Of a stretch of DNA of 64,000 nucleotides, positions 53,401 to 61,310 are shown one piece after another; within the stretch, counting starts at the first letter, position 1, and each line of letters opens with the position of its first letter. The notes under the pieces were generated by a model. The model saw only the letters and a program-made list of their open reading frames with translations, did not search any database and was not told the DNA's origin. The DNA comes from Imbricaverruca yamaguchii (taxonomy: Eukaryota; Arthropoda; Thecostraca; Neoverrucidae). A program made the position numbers and the translations under genes. The DNA is taken from the NCBI GenBank assembly GCA_034440575.1, contig JAOTOL010001603.1:1600001-1664000 (forward strand). The letters run 5' to 3'.

Positions 53401-55903
53401 TGTGCCTACAACTTCAGATGGTGATTGAGGATGTATGCCTACAACTTCAGGTGGTGAGCGAAGCTGTGGACACTGCAAGGCCGCCGAGTCGCCGGTGGAT
53501 TGTGGTTCGAATCCAGGCGGGCGCACGCTTTTTTACCGGCCGGACTGCTGCTGGCGCCACGGAAAGCTCAGCTACACGTGACGGGTGCAGTGAAAGTAGA
53601 TTGATGCTCTCGCTATTAATGTGTATAAATCGTATATAAAGTTCGTTATGTATGTACACTTCGGGAATGAAAAGTCGTGGCTTACTTGCTGGTACTAATT
53701 ACAATATTTATCAAGTGTGAACACAAATACAGTGATAAGAAGTCGAAAAGTAAACAATGGTGTTTTCATTATCAGAACAAATATTATTATATCCAAATGT
53801 GATGGCTCTAAAATTATTATCTTGAGGCTCAGGGTTTCAAATACAAATCCTACCCCACCCTCCCCTCATAAAATATTCCTGGATCCGCTCCTGCGACATC
53901 CTTTCAATTGAAGTGACTGCTCACGTGAAGCCAAGCTTCAGCCGGACTACGCAAGCACCCCCCCCTGTATCAGACTTACCATATATCGGACTAACCATAT
54001 CACGTACCACGAGATCGGTCAGCGTCACCCCGCCTCACCGCAACCCAGCTACAGGAAACCATCATACGAGACGTGTCTCATATCAGACTTACCATATAGG
54101 AAACACCACATATCAGACTTACCACATACCAGACTTATGGGCGCAAAGTGACCCTTGATGTCGACGCGCCCCTAAACTCCAATCCACCACCACCACCACA
54201 TATCAGACTTACCACGAGATCGGTCAGCGTCACCCACATGGCCGGATATCGCCGTTGACACGCTGGTGCTGGCCTGACCGTCTCGCTGGCCGTCACGCTG
54301 CGTGACCGTCTCGCTGGCCGTCACGCCGCGTGACCGTCTCGCTGGTCGTCACGCCGCGTGACCGTCTCGCTGGTCGTCACGCCGCGTGACCGTCTCGCTG
54401 GCCGTCACGCCGCGTGACCGTCTCGCTGGCCGTCACGCCGCGTGACTCTGGCCGTCGCGCCGTCTCGCTGGTCGTCACGCCGCGTGACCGTCTCGCTGGT
54501 CGTCACGTCGCGTGACCGTCTCGCTGGCCGTCACGCCGCGTGACCGTCTCGCTGGCCGTCACGCCGCGTGACCGTCTCGCTGGTCGTCACGCCGCGTGAC
54601 CGTCTCGCTGGTCGTCACGCCGCGTGACCGTCTCGCTGGTCGTCACGCCGCGTGACCGTCTCGCTGGTCGTCACGCGGCGTGACCGTCTCGCTGGTCGTC
54701 ACGCCGCGTGACCGTCACGCTGGTCGTCACGCCGCGTGACCGTCTCGCTGGTCGTCAGGCCGACCGGCCGGCCGGGTTTGCGCGGCGCCCGAGAGTCTCG
54801 GACGACGTTAGTGCCGCAATGGAACGACTGGCGATTCAGCCTGAATTGATCGTTAGCTGGCGACCGCACGGCACAGAGCGGTCAGGGGACGAGTAGCCTA
54901 GGGTTAAGTTGCTCGTCTCACAATCGAAAGGATGTGAGTTCGAATCTCACCTGTCGCTATTCTTCGCCCGCGACCAATCGGCGTGAGAGATTGGCGACGC
55001 TACATGACTCAACGGTCGATGTGTCGTAAAACCAATAACCAACCAACAGAGCGATCAGTTTGACACATCTTGACGTCAGAAGGTGCTTCAGGTCGGCTCA
55101 GGTTGTAATGTAACGAACGGTCCGCGTGGCGGTTTGTGTGCTGTGTGTTTCGTAGCATCGACTCGCGTCCAGCATTGCTGATTTTCTTCATCCTCCCAGA
55201 AAGCGCTTTCAGAGTACTTAGGCAGACCTTTTGAGACCATCCTTTCCTTGGCTAGCTGTCGCTGGCCGGTACACTTACTTGTACTTGTACACGTACTTGG
55301 CTACTTGCATGCTTGCCGGCGTATTTGCGTTCTATGGTTGCCTAGATAATGTTATCATCTGGCTTTTTTCGTTTGGTGTAGTGCATGTCTGAACTGGCTG
55401 AATCAAATTAAATTTTTATTCCCTTTTTTGTGGGAGAGACGGCAGGGTTGTCTTGAAAATATAGCTAAACGTTCGACTCAGTACCTCGAATTAGTAGCTA
55501 GCAATACTATGTTAAAGATGGAGCATTGTGAGTAGTGTTAGAGCCAGCGTTGCAGCAATCATTGGCAGCTCGACCACACGGAATTATACCACGTAACACC
55601 ACATCTCTGGTCCAGCATCCGCCGCTGGTCCCGCCGAGCCGCCGTGATCACGAGTCGCACTGTGACGTCACCGTCCCTGTCGGCAGCCTCTCCGAGCTGG
55701 TGGAGCACGGCGAGAACGGGTTCGTGTTCAGCTCGGCGCAGCAGCTGGCCGAACAGCTGATCGGCTGGTTCCGCGGCTTCCCGCACAACCAGAAGATGGC
55801 AGCACTGCGGCGGCGGTTCCGCGCGCGCATCGCCGAGTTCGGCCGCGACGGCTGGGACGACAACTGGCGCCGCCACGCGAGTCACGTGTTCGACACCGCG
55901 TGA
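35282..55903 (+). CDS. ALG1: ALG1, chitobiosyldiphosphodolichol beta-mannosyltransferase
   Basis: Transfers mannose from GDP-mannose to GlcNAc2-PP-dolichol, the first mannosylation of the N-glycan precursor, on the cytosolic face of the ER (GT33, GT-B fold). Exons 35282-35498, 37431-37561, 39101-39219, 39514-39606, 46787-46927, 48238-48347, 51902-52075, 52776-52890 and 55687-55903 join in phase, with GT-AG introns, to 1,317 nt (438 residues plus stop). Conserved blocks in order: [11 protein letters not shown], a hydrophobic [14 protein letters not shown] segment, [85 protein letters not shown], and [12 protein letters not shown]. Vertebrate ALG1 is about 464 residues; the difference is the N-terminal anchor helix, absent from exon 1 here. 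Five of its splice junctions are embedded in or duplicated by tandem repeats. A single-copy housekeeping function is expected, so it is probably active. Confidence 0.93.
35499..36485. other. ALG1 intron 1, AT-rich
   Basis: CpG-poor and AT-rich, with no element recognised before the SINE at 36,486. Confidence 0.4.
36486..36659 (-). mobile_element. tRNA-Val-like SINE (family 2, minus strand)
   Basis: Full-length copy with tail, central block and head in inverse order. Flanked by the 13 bp duplication ATCTAGACTGTCA (36,473-36,485 and 36,660-36,672). Confidence 0.92.
36673..37430. other. ALG1 intron 1, nothing recognised
   Basis: No tandem array or element end was seen. Ends at the acceptor TTCCGCCGGCAG. 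Confidence 0.4.
37431..37561 (+). CDS. ALG1: ALG1 exon 2
   Basis: Encodes [20 protein letters not shown] then [14 protein letters not shown] and NPPGVPTLP, ending in phase 0 at donor GTGAGT. The hydrophobic segment matches the membrane-associated region of ALG1. The exon's last 21 bases plus its donor are the start of the 33 bp array that follows. Confidence 0.95.
37541..38415. repeat. 33 bp array carrying the ALG1 exon 2 donor
   Basis: About 22 copies of GTGAGTGTCCCACCAGGTGT then GCCCACCCTGCCT. The unit begins with the splice donor and contains the exon end. The first six donors (37,562, 37,595, 37,628, 37,661, 37,694 and 37,727) are exactly 33 bases apart and in the ALG1 frame, so each extra unit would encode [11 protein letters not shown] or a close variant. 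After an irregular unit at about 37,740 the frame changes. Copies decay after about 38,250. Confidence 0.95.
38422..38476 (+). mobile_element. SINE 3' tail fragment
   Basis: GTGGCGCCGAAGTAGTCGAT then GCGCCCCCTAAGTCCAAATA then GCCAACCAACC. Confidence 0.65.
38727..38900 (+). mobile_element. tRNA-derived SINE (family 3-like)
   Basis: A-box-like GGCTCGGTCGGTGAGGCAT and B box GCGTTCGAATCC are followed by AGCCAACCGCCGTGGGAGG, a diverged central block. The head resembles that of the 22.0 kb copy only in layout. Confidence 0.55.
38960..39068. mobile_element. head-to-head SINE tails with (CCCTAAA)n
   Basis: An inverted tail (TTTAGGGGCACATCGACTGC, about 38,964-39,000) meets a forward tail (GCATGGCCACTGCAGTCCAT, then GACCCTAAACCC). 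The forward copy ends in about five CCCTAAA units at 39,030-39,065. It lies about 35 bases upstream of ALG1 exon 3. Confidence 0.65.
39101..39219 (+). CDS. ALG1: ALG1 exon 3
   Basis: The acceptor is GGTGCCGACAG. Encodes [20 protein letters not shown] then [19 protein letters not shown], containing the invariant VDWHNY block. Ends in phase 2 (AG of an Arg codon) at donor GTCAGT, within the first unit of the 38 bp array. Confidence 0.95.
39204..39447. repeat. 38 bp array carrying the ALG1 exon 3 donor
   Basis: Six copies of GTCAGTGTGGGTAGATGGGT then CCTGGTGAAGGTCACCAG. The exon end GTCAAGATCACCAG plus GTCAGT is the founding junction; each copy ends in CACCAG followed by GTCAGT or a near match. 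38 is not a multiple of three, so downstream donors change the frame. Confidence 0.93.
39514..39606 (+). CDS. ALG1: ALG1 exon 4
   Basis: The acceptor is TTCTGCCCACAG. Encodes [20 protein letters not shown] then [10 protein letters not shown] plus two bases, donor GTGAGA. Corresponds to the vertebrate ALG1 segment containing VTNAMREDLADNW. Confidence 0.95.
39607..40430. other. ALG1 intron 4 before the array
   Basis: No element or exon recognised. Confidence 0.4.
40434..46748. repeat. 6.3 kb array of a 39 bp unit with acceptor-like sites
   Basis: About 160 copies of GTGTCTCCCCCACAGTCCGT then CCGTGGGTGTGGTGGCTGA, with 38 bp (one C fewer) and shorter variants mixed in. Each unit contains a pyrimidine tract followed by CACAG, a good 3' splice site. 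It ends about 40 bases before the real exon 5 acceptor. Rare variants such as CTCTCACAGTCCCTCC occur at both about 41,645 and 46,143, suggesting block exchange. The 1,954-residue minus-strand ORF and many plus-strand ORFs are artefacts of a stop-free repeat. Confidence 0.98.
46787..46927 (+). CDS. ALG1: ALG1 exon 5
   Basis: The acceptor CTGGCCGCCAG comes after the array. Encodes [20 protein letters not shown] then [16 protein letters not shown] and DRTAFTE. The phase from exon 4 (GC plus G) gives [15 protein letters not shown], aligning with the vertebrate segment ending YDKPASFF. Donor GTGAGA, phase 2. Confidence 0.92.
46949..47134 (+). mobile_element. tRNA-derived SINE (family 1)
   Basis: Near-identical to the 18.6 kb copy, with the same A box, B box and GGGCGGCGCCATTAGCCGTG body. 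Flanks share CGACGCCGC, a likely target-site duplication. It lies 22 bases after ALG1 exon 5. Confidence 0.9.
47241..47424 (-). mobile_element. tRNA-derived SINE (family 1, minus strand)
   Basis: Inverted and more diverged copy: tail GTTTATTGGGTGGTTCACG at the left and head complement TTAACCACTCGGCCATCC at the right. With the preceding copy it forms an inverted pair about 110 bases apart. Confidence 0.88.
47425..47849. other. ALG1 intron 5, nothing recognised
   Basis: No element or exon recognised. The 81 bp array begins near 47,850. Confidence 0.4.
47850..48265. repeat. 81 bp array carrying the ALG1 exon 6 acceptor
   Basis: About four full copies plus a degraded one. Unit: the acceptor CTCCGTTCAG, then the exon 6 start (TCTCGCGGACAGCCGTGTTC, then GGATGTTTGATGACC), then ATGTTGACCTCGACTGACCT. 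The true exon 6 is the last copy. Using an upstream acceptor in the ALG1 frame runs into TGA in CTCAGTTGACC. Confidence 0.93.
48238..48347 (+). CDS. ALG1: ALG1 exon 6
   Basis: Encodes [20 protein letters not shown] then [24 protein letters not shown] is an ALG1 signature. Ends in phase 1 at donor GTCAGC. Its first 40 bases are shared with the upstream 81 bp array. Confidence 0.95.
48348..49139. other. ALG1 intron 6, nothing recognised
   Basis: No exon or element end recognised. Small ORFs have no family match. Confidence 0.35.
49140..50125 (-). mobile_element. 5'-truncated LINE (minus strand)
   Basis: The minus strand carries the C-terminal end of a non-LTR retrotransposon ORF2 (next entry), followed by an A/C-rich 3' region running to about 49,140. 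Truncation at the 5' side (higher coordinates) is typical of LINE insertion. A Jockey-like type is suggested by the protein tail. Confidence 0.6.
49733..50118 (-). pseudogene. LINE ORF2 C-terminal remnant, frameshifted
   Basis: On the minus strand, [13 protein letters not shown] is followed, after a one-base frameshift, by a Cys-His block [18 protein letters not shown]. Both are hallmarks of the tail of Jockey/CR1-type ORF2, where RLRIGHT precedes a zinc-knuckle-like motif. Reverse transcriptase is absent. The stop is the complement of 49,733-49,735. Confidence 0.7.
50126..50830. other. ALG1 intron 6, nothing recognised
   Basis: AT-rich, with two short near-repeats of AATGAAGTRCYGTATAATGT at about 50,178-50,222. 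Confidence 0.35.
50838..50998. repeat. ~19 bp repeat (CTGCAACACCCTGTGACGG)
   Basis: About eight copies of CTGCAACACCCTGTGACGG or CTGCCACACACTGTATCAG. It passes into the 18 bp array and may be ancestral to it. Confidence 0.9.
50999..51900. repeat. 18 bp array abutting ALG1 exon 7
   Basis: About 48 copies of CTCTGACGGGCCGCCACC with variants (GCTGCC, TACCGCC, CCCCTGA). It runs into the exon 7 acceptor: the last unit reads CCCCTGACGGGCAG with exon 7 immediately after. One internal position carries a copy of the exon 7 start. Confidence 0.97.
51618..51666 (+). pseudogene. duplicated ALG1 exon 7 5' end inside the array
   Basis: GACGGGCAG followed by about 40 bases identical to the start of exon 7 (AGTACGAGACGACGCGCGAG and onward through GACGAGCTGCC). 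It lies 276 bases upstream of the genuine junction and then reverts to array sequence. If spliced from here, the reading frame would enter the array and reach a TGA. Confidence 0.93.
51902..52075 (+). CDS. ALG1: ALG1 exon 7
   Basis: The acceptor GACGGGCAG is formed by the last array unit. Encodes [20 protein letters not shown] then [20 protein letters not shown], and [25 protein letters not shown] and [10 protein letters not shown] match conserved ALG1 blocks. Ends in phase 1 at donor GTGCGT. Confidence 0.96.
52076..52720. other. ALG1 intron 7, nothing recognised
   Basis: Unique-looking sequence without arrays or SINEs. Confidence 0.4.
52722..52757. promoter_or_regulatory. three TGACGTCA octamers before ALG1 exon 8
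   Basis: Perfect octamers at 52,722-52,729, 52,736-52,743 and 52,750-52,757, spaced 14 bases apart, 18 bases upstream of the exon 8 acceptor. Function unknown. Confidence 0.5.
52776..52890 (+). CDS. ALG1: ALG1 exon 8
   Basis: The acceptor is TTGTGTTGGCAG. Encodes [20 protein letters not shown] then [17 protein letters not shown], the most conserved ALG1 segment, in the C-terminal nucleotide-sugar-binding half. Ends in phase 2 (TG of a Cys codon) at donor GTGAGT. Confidence 0.97.
52874..53465. repeat. 33 bp array carrying the ALG1 exon 8 donor
   Basis: About 16 copies of GCCTACAACTTCAGATGGTG then AGCGAGGATGTGC (33 or 35 bp). The first unit is the exon end, GCCTACAACTTCAAGTG plus GTGAGT. Most copies retain GTGAGY at the donor position, and the CTTCAG within each unit resembles an acceptor. 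Two copies are fused to a piece of SINE tail (about 52,964-52,993 and 53,104-53,146), and the fusion itself has been duplicated. Confidence 0.95.
53466..53650 (+). mobile_element. tRNA-derived SINE (family 4), tentative
   Basis: GGCCGCCGAGTCGCCGGTGG and the B box GTGGTTCGAATCC are followed by a body and an AT-rich tail TATAAATCGTATATAAAG. It has no A/B spacing as clean as in families 1-3. Confidence 0.5.
53651..54265. other. ALG1 intron 8, mixed repeat DNA
   Basis: Includes an element terminus at about 53,870-53,892 and a loose repeat of ATATCAGACTTACCA between about 53,968 and 54,212. The phrase ACGAGATCGGTCAGCGTCAC occurs at about 54,008 and 54,213, flanking a SINE tail. Confidence 0.55.
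54136..54190 (+). mobile_element. SINE 3' tail fragment
   Basis: ATGGGCGCAAAGTGACCCTT then GATGTCGACGCGCCCCTAAA then CTCCAATCCACC. Confidence 0.65.
54270..54765. repeat. 28 bp minisatellite
   Basis: About 17 copies of GTGACCGTCTCGCTGGTCGT then CACGCCGC, with a GGCCGT variant in blocks. Highly homogeneous. Confidence 0.97.
54885..55046 (+). mobile_element. tRNA-Val-like SINE (family 2)
   Basis: Full-length copy, flanked by ACAGAGCGGTCA and ACAGAGCGATCA (12 bp target-site duplication with one difference). Confidence 0.92.
55047..55686. other. ALG1 intron 8, end
   Basis: AT-rich; nothing recognised apart from the exon 9 acceptor CTGTCGGCAG. Confidence 0.4.
55687..55903 (+). CDS. ALG1: ALG1 exon 9, C-terminus
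   Basis: Encodes [20 protein letters not shown] then [20 protein letters not shown], and [19 protein letters not shown], then the stop TGA at 55,901-55,903. [11 protein letters not shown] aligns with the vertebrate LVKHEENGLVF. Confidence 0.96.
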
Positions 55904-55912
55904 CATCACGGC

Positions 55913-55944
55913 TGACGTCACGGCTGACGTCACGACTGACGTCA
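55913..55944. promoter_or_regulatory. three TGACGTCA octamers in the ALG1 3' UTR
   Basis: 55,913-55,920, 55,925-55,932 and 55,937-55,944, exactly 12 bases apart (CGGCTGACGTCA repeats), starting nine bases after the stop codon. Confidence 0.5.
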
Positions 55945-55950
55945 CGGCTG

Positions 55951-56150
55951 CCGAGGTGGCGGCCGCCGGGGGCTTGGGCTGTGCCGAGGTGGCGGCCGCC
56001 GGGGGCCTGGGCTGTGCCGAGGTGACAGCCGCCGGGGGCCTGGGCTGTCCCGAGGTGGCGGCCGCCGGGGGCTTGGGCTCTGCCGAGGTGACAGGCGCCG
56101 GGGGCTTGGGCTCTGCTGAGGTGGCGGCCGCCGGGGGCCTGGGCCCGGCC
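55951..56150. repeat. 33 bp minisatellite in the ALG1 3' region
   Basis: Six copies of CCGAGGTGGCGGCCGCCGGG then GGCTTGGGCTGTG. It encodes an open AAAGGLG-type frame, but it lies after the ALG1 stop and is not in a gene. Confidence 0.95.
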
Positions 56151-58579
56151 GTGTGGTGTTACGGGGCTTGTGGTGGGACGTGCTGGTGTGGACGGTGACC
56201 TCAGCAGTGGCAGGCGATGACACTGGTGACGGGACACGCGCTCCCGCGGCAGAGCGCCGGTCGAAGGTGCTGGGTTCGACTCTTGGTTGGCGCATGGCTT
56301 CCGTCCGCCGAAAATAACACCGGGTCCGGGGAGGTTTTGCGTCTGGTGCTGTCGAGAGAGCGGTGTCGTTCAGATGGCAGTGATGTTGATTACATAGCAA
56401 CGTGGATGCGAGAAGCGCGGGCTCGTGACGGGATGGTGTGTGGTTGTCACCTGGGTGATCCTTACTACCGTAGCCAGACCAAGACCATATGTATTGCATT
56501 TAATATGTTCTGTTTTTCTCCACTTATTTCGCAGGGGTCATCCGAGGATAACCTTTTTACTCATCTTATAATACATCGGTCAGCGCATCTAGCAATTCGA
56601 GGGAAGGCAACGCACCACTTCTTATTAAACCTAGCCACGCTCCTATTCTGTTGACGCAGTTGGTATGCGTGATCAGTGGAGCGGCGATATAGGATCACGG
56701 TGTTGCGTAATTTTTAGGCGGGCGCGGTGGCTCTCGTGTTAATATCTCGTACCCCGCCCCGTACCCCCGCCAGGAGGGGCGGAAGCCCCTCCTGTCCAAT
56801 ACGTCAGTGTGGTGTCCTCGTGGCTCAGGGAACATATGGCGGCCAGGAGAATTCGCCCTGGCCCTGGCTCAAGGCATCCGCAATCCAAGGCCATTGGCAG
56901 GCACAACGGGTACAGCACATCTGTTGAAGTGCATCGAGGCTCGGAAGCCCCCGAGCGCCAGTTGGATTCCTTGAGCGACCTTACGTGCGCGATGATCGAG
57001 ATGTGCAAAGCTGTTGGTGTTCATGTGCAGATAATATGTGCTTTACTAAAGTGGAACTGGATAGAAAGTATGCCCTGTCGGTATCGGTGTGCAGTGGTCC
57101 TCTATTGCTTGGCGGCAACTGGGGGGGGCGGGCGGTTGCTTCGGCAGGAGTGATTTTACCCCCGCTGTAAGCGGGCGTGTGGCGTTTTGTGTACGAGCCG
57201 AGTGAGTCGCGTTCAATATCAGACTGTCCAGTGATTGCGATGCACGAGCTCCAATGTCGCCGCCAGCCCGCTCGTGGCCGCGATAGTTGTTACGTCACAG
57301 TTGTCTACTGATTAGGTGACCTTAGCTAGTGTTCAGCGAGTAGGCTGCGGGCCGGTGCTCCCCGTGGCTCTTGTTTCGCGCCGTCGCACCACGCACCAGT
57401 CCACTGTCGATGTGTTCGGGCTCGGTGACGTGCCCGAGTTGACTGTTCCGGTGGGACGGTGTTGTGGCGTACCTCAACTGACGTGCCTTGTGATGGTGCT
57501 GACGTCTGCTGTCGGGGCCGTGCGGTGCCTCTGCGCCGTGCCAGGTGTCCTTTTCCGTGTGAGTGGGGCGCCGTGTCGATTGGGACCCGGGGGTGGCTCG
57601 TTGTCATGGCACGCGTATGACGGATGCTATCCTGGCCGCTCCAGCGGGACAGGCGTTCTCTGTGGTGGTCAGTTACCAGCACAGCGGCTGGCAGTCAGGC
57701 GAGTTGTTTACGAGGCTTGTCTTCCGAGCTGGGTTGCCACGGCAACGTCTGTGTCGAGTTTGTTTGGTGTGGCGTGGCTGGTTGCCTTGGAAACCGGGCC
57801 GCCATGCGCACTCGGATACGTGGACCAAAGTATATTAAACAAATGTGGATGATCGCCGATCGGTGTGTGGCGGAATTTCAAGCGGCCTGTCACGTGATAT
57901 CGGCCTCCACTGGGTCACCGGTGGTGCGGGCTGACGCAAATTGCTTCTCGCTCTGGATTGTCGTCGGTCGACTGTCGGCGAGATACCTTGCTCGCTCTTC
58001 GCCACCAATCGCTTATGTTAACTATGTCACAAATTGTGGGTGTGTGTGTTGGTTTGTGCACCGAATATATCTGCCGGTTTTACAGCGAATTATGTTGTTC
58101 CTCTTGACGTTCCAGGGCGTCGGCTCGATGGTTCCAGCAAAAACAATGCATTGGCTGTATTATCAACATGCATCATATTTTTCCCGGGCGCATGCCGAAT
58201 CAATTTTGTTGTGGATCATGGTTGATGATGGTGCTGGGCTGGTGGATCATGGCTGATGATATATGGGCTGGTCGACACCGTGCAGGTGCGGCCCGTACCG
58301 GCTGGTACCGCTGCGCCAGGGCAGTGTCACCGCGCCCATCCTGTCATAATACACCGGGTTTCAAACTGGCGACTTTCAGTGTGGTCGATTCAAGCGAACC
58401 GACAGGTGGCGTTGGTGGAATCGTGAACGCCGCTCTGAATGTAGCGAAGACTTCAGATGCCCTGGATCTGTACGTCTGTCGTGGTTGTGAGTCCACACCG
58501 TCGGCTGCGGTGTCAAGTGATCAGTGCTGCTGCTCATCAGTCGGTTTACGCTTTGACAGCTTTCACGCTCGCTCATCTT
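56151..58579. other. intergenic DNA, no gene recognised
   Basis: A B-box-like GGGTTCGACTC at 56,270-56,280 may mark a SINE remnant. ORFs at 57,316-57,852 and 57,624-58,256 have no recognisable domain and overlap in other frames. No polyadenylation signal for ALG1 could be placed. Confidence 0.35.
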
Positions 58580-58740
58580 GGGGACGAGTAGCCTACGGGA
58601 AAGCTGCTCGTCTCACAATCGAAAAGTTGTGGGTTCGAGTCTCACCTGTCGCTACGCTTCGCCCGCGACCAATCGGCGTGAGAGATTGGCGACGCTACAT
58701 GACTTAACGGTCGATGTGTCGTAAACAAATAGCCAACCAA
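58580..58740 (+). mobile_element. tRNA-Val-like SINE (family 2)
   Basis: Full-length copy with the perfect 14 bp target-site duplication CGCTCGCTCATCTT (58,566-58,579 and 58,741-58,754). Confidence 0.94.
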
Positions 58741-58754
58741 CGCTCGCTCATCTT

Positions 58755-61055
58755 CGTCCGATCCCGTATCGCTGCCTCCCCGGCTGTGGTGCGACCGAGG
58801 ACGGTGACTGGCAGCATGGGCGGTCGTCGATGTGGGAAGGGTCAGTGTTGGTCGCAGACGACCAGTGAGGTGTCAGGAGTGTTAGTGTCGGTCGCAGGTG
58901 ACCAGATGGCAACCCGGGGCCGTCCTCCAGACAGCAGCGGCCGATGGGCAGGAGCGGCCGTATAGGTGGCAGCAACGGCGTCCGTGCAGGTGGCAGCACC
59001 GGGTGCCACCTGTACTGCAGCCGGTGCTATACAGTATGAGCCTGAATAACCTCGTAATCATGTAGATACCTATTGAGGAGGGCTAGAGGGGAAAGTGATA
59101 AGGCAAACAGGAGCGCTGCACGTGAAGTTAGGGTCATTGGTGATCAAATGATCATAAGCTTAGAATAAATCGAGGAATGCTTGTATTGAAAACATCCCGT
59201 ATGCATAAGATAACGAAATATTAATTTATCTGCACTGTAGGTCATACATAACGCAATGTAGGTCTCGTGGCGACCTGAGGCATTGTGATGGGCTACTGCT
59301 ACAGTGAAATTGGGTAGTTGATGTGCGATGTGGTAGGGTGAGCATCCTGATTATAACAAGCATTGGATATTTCGCTAGAAATAAGGAATTCAACATCGGG
59401 GAAGCCTAGAATGCAATGAGGTATGCTTGAGAACGAGCCATCTTGGGCAAAGAAGGCAATAGCGCCAATGAGTACTCATCAGTGAAAATTATTTGCGAGC
59501 ACCTTTTAAGCAATATCGTTTCAGGAGGAAGCTTCGTGTTATGCAACGTAGTAATATCATTCCCTAATGCAAGTCTTCGATTGGAAGTAGTCCCCTTCCT
59601 GTTTAGTGTGATCATATGAAATATGGGTTTTTCCAAAGCCCAAGGGACCAAGCCCATTCATTTTCACGCGAAAAAAAAAATTGATTGGTCTGGGCGGAGG
59701 AAAAAAACGGAGGAAAACTGGAGGCGTATGTGCTTTCTACCCCGTAAGGGTTAGCACGATAGCCACGGACACAAGAACAGGGAGGTTCATGGATTCCAAC
59801 ATTTCAGGACGCTTTCCATTCACCCTACATATCCTTCGTAAAGCATCGATTTAGACGTGATTCTCATCCTCCCACAATATTTCTCACGTTCGTACGCTTG
59901 GGACCCTTGTCTGAGTTCCGAGACGAGCGATACGAACAGATGGCCAAATGTCGATAGTTTCCCTGGTCATTATCCTTCACCCCTCCACTCCCTGCACAGT
60001 TACCGCTCATCTCATCGCGTTCGAACGTGACGAACACACCATCACCTGAATATATCATGTATTGTCACACGGGATGGTAACATCATCGTAGCGTAACGTA
60101 ACCTGAACACGGCGTAACGTAACGTTCGTAACGGCTCTGTAGGATGGCTTCTCGCCAGCCGAGGAGCCAGCACACTGGTTTGAGCGGAACAGCGAGGTCA
60201 ACATGCGACCCGGGACTTGCGCTCGGGCCAAAATCTCCACGTAACGGGCATAAAACGCGACCTTATGCGCGCGCAGAAACAATACAGTCAATACACATTG
60301 GCGCATATATACAAATATATGTGTGTGTGTTTGTGTGCGTGTGTATGCGTACATGTACAGACGCATACGTCTCGTGTTTACTTGAATTCGACAGGCGCAT
60401 GTGAAGGCACGGATTGAACGGCAAGCTGACCCTCGCTCTCTTCCTATGGCTGCGACGCGAAGCACTCGATGCACGCAAGTGGGTTTTGGAAAAATGGATT
60501 CGCAAGAGTCGAGAAAGCTATCATGGAACAGTGTAATTTGGAGAATCAGAGCCACGCAATGCGTCGCGCACGCTGCAAGAATTTCGTTGACACATTGCGC
60601 TGGATTTGCGGCGTGTTCGGATTGAGCAAACATGGGTGGCGGGTGATGTTCGCGTCAAGCGCTCACCGTGGTACAGGTGTTTGCCTGTCGGTGCCGACAT
60701 AGATGTATCAGCGGTGTGGTGTATCTGCGCCGGATTTCCGCAGCATCTCCATCATGTCCAGATAACAAAGCGACAAACGCGACCGTTCACCATGGGTGTC
60801 GCCACGGATATCCGATGCAGGAGGGGGGGGTCGACAGGGGTCTGGAGATGTGTTTATTCATGCAACGCCACAGGCGTAGTGCTGAATTTCACGAAGTTTT
60901 GGGGCGCGTTTTCTGACGTGGCGACCCATGTGTTGTCGTAATGGAACGGTGCCGACAGCGTAACAAAAACAAATAACAACCGTCGTCAAATCGCACTCGC
61001 AGGTCATCGTAACAGCGACGGCCTCTCACTGCAATGCCAGGCACGGCGCAATCGT
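58755..61055. other. intergenic DNA, no gene recognised
   Basis: A GT-rich run lies at about 60,317-60,345. ORFs at 60,055-60,633 (-) and 60,144-60,941 (+) show no recognisable family. Confidence 0.35.
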
Positions 61056-61310
61056 CCCTGGGCAACAGCTGACTGCCGGACAACAGCTGACAGCCGGACA
61101 ACAGCTGACTGTCGGGTAACAACTGACAGCCGGACAACAGCTGACAGCCTTACAACAGCCGACTGTTCGGACAACAGCTCAGTACCGGACAACAGCTGAC
61201 TACCGAGCAACAGCTAACTGTCAGACAACAGCTGAATGTCAAACCAACAGCTTGCTGTCGGAGGACAGCTAACCGTCGGACAACAGCCGACTGTTGGATA
61301 ACAATAACGT
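61056..61310. repeat. 18 bp repeat (CGGACAACAGCTGACTGC)
   Basis: About 14 copies of CGGACAACAGCTGACTGC with substitutions and small gaps. Confidence 0.9.

Noticed and set aside
55956..56198. Ala-Gly-rich ORF after the ALG1 stop as a C-terminal extension
   Set aside because: It lies beyond an in-frame stop in a 33 bp minisatellite. The ALG1 C-terminus is already complete.
57316..58707. GC-rich ORFs downstream of ALG1 as a third gene
   Set aside because: No recognisable domain, competing open frames on both strands and no convincing splice structure.
18589..58740. Functional tRNA genes
   Set aside because: A and B boxes are present, but cloverleaf stems do not pair, bodies and tails follow, and target-site duplications flank them. 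They are SINE heads.
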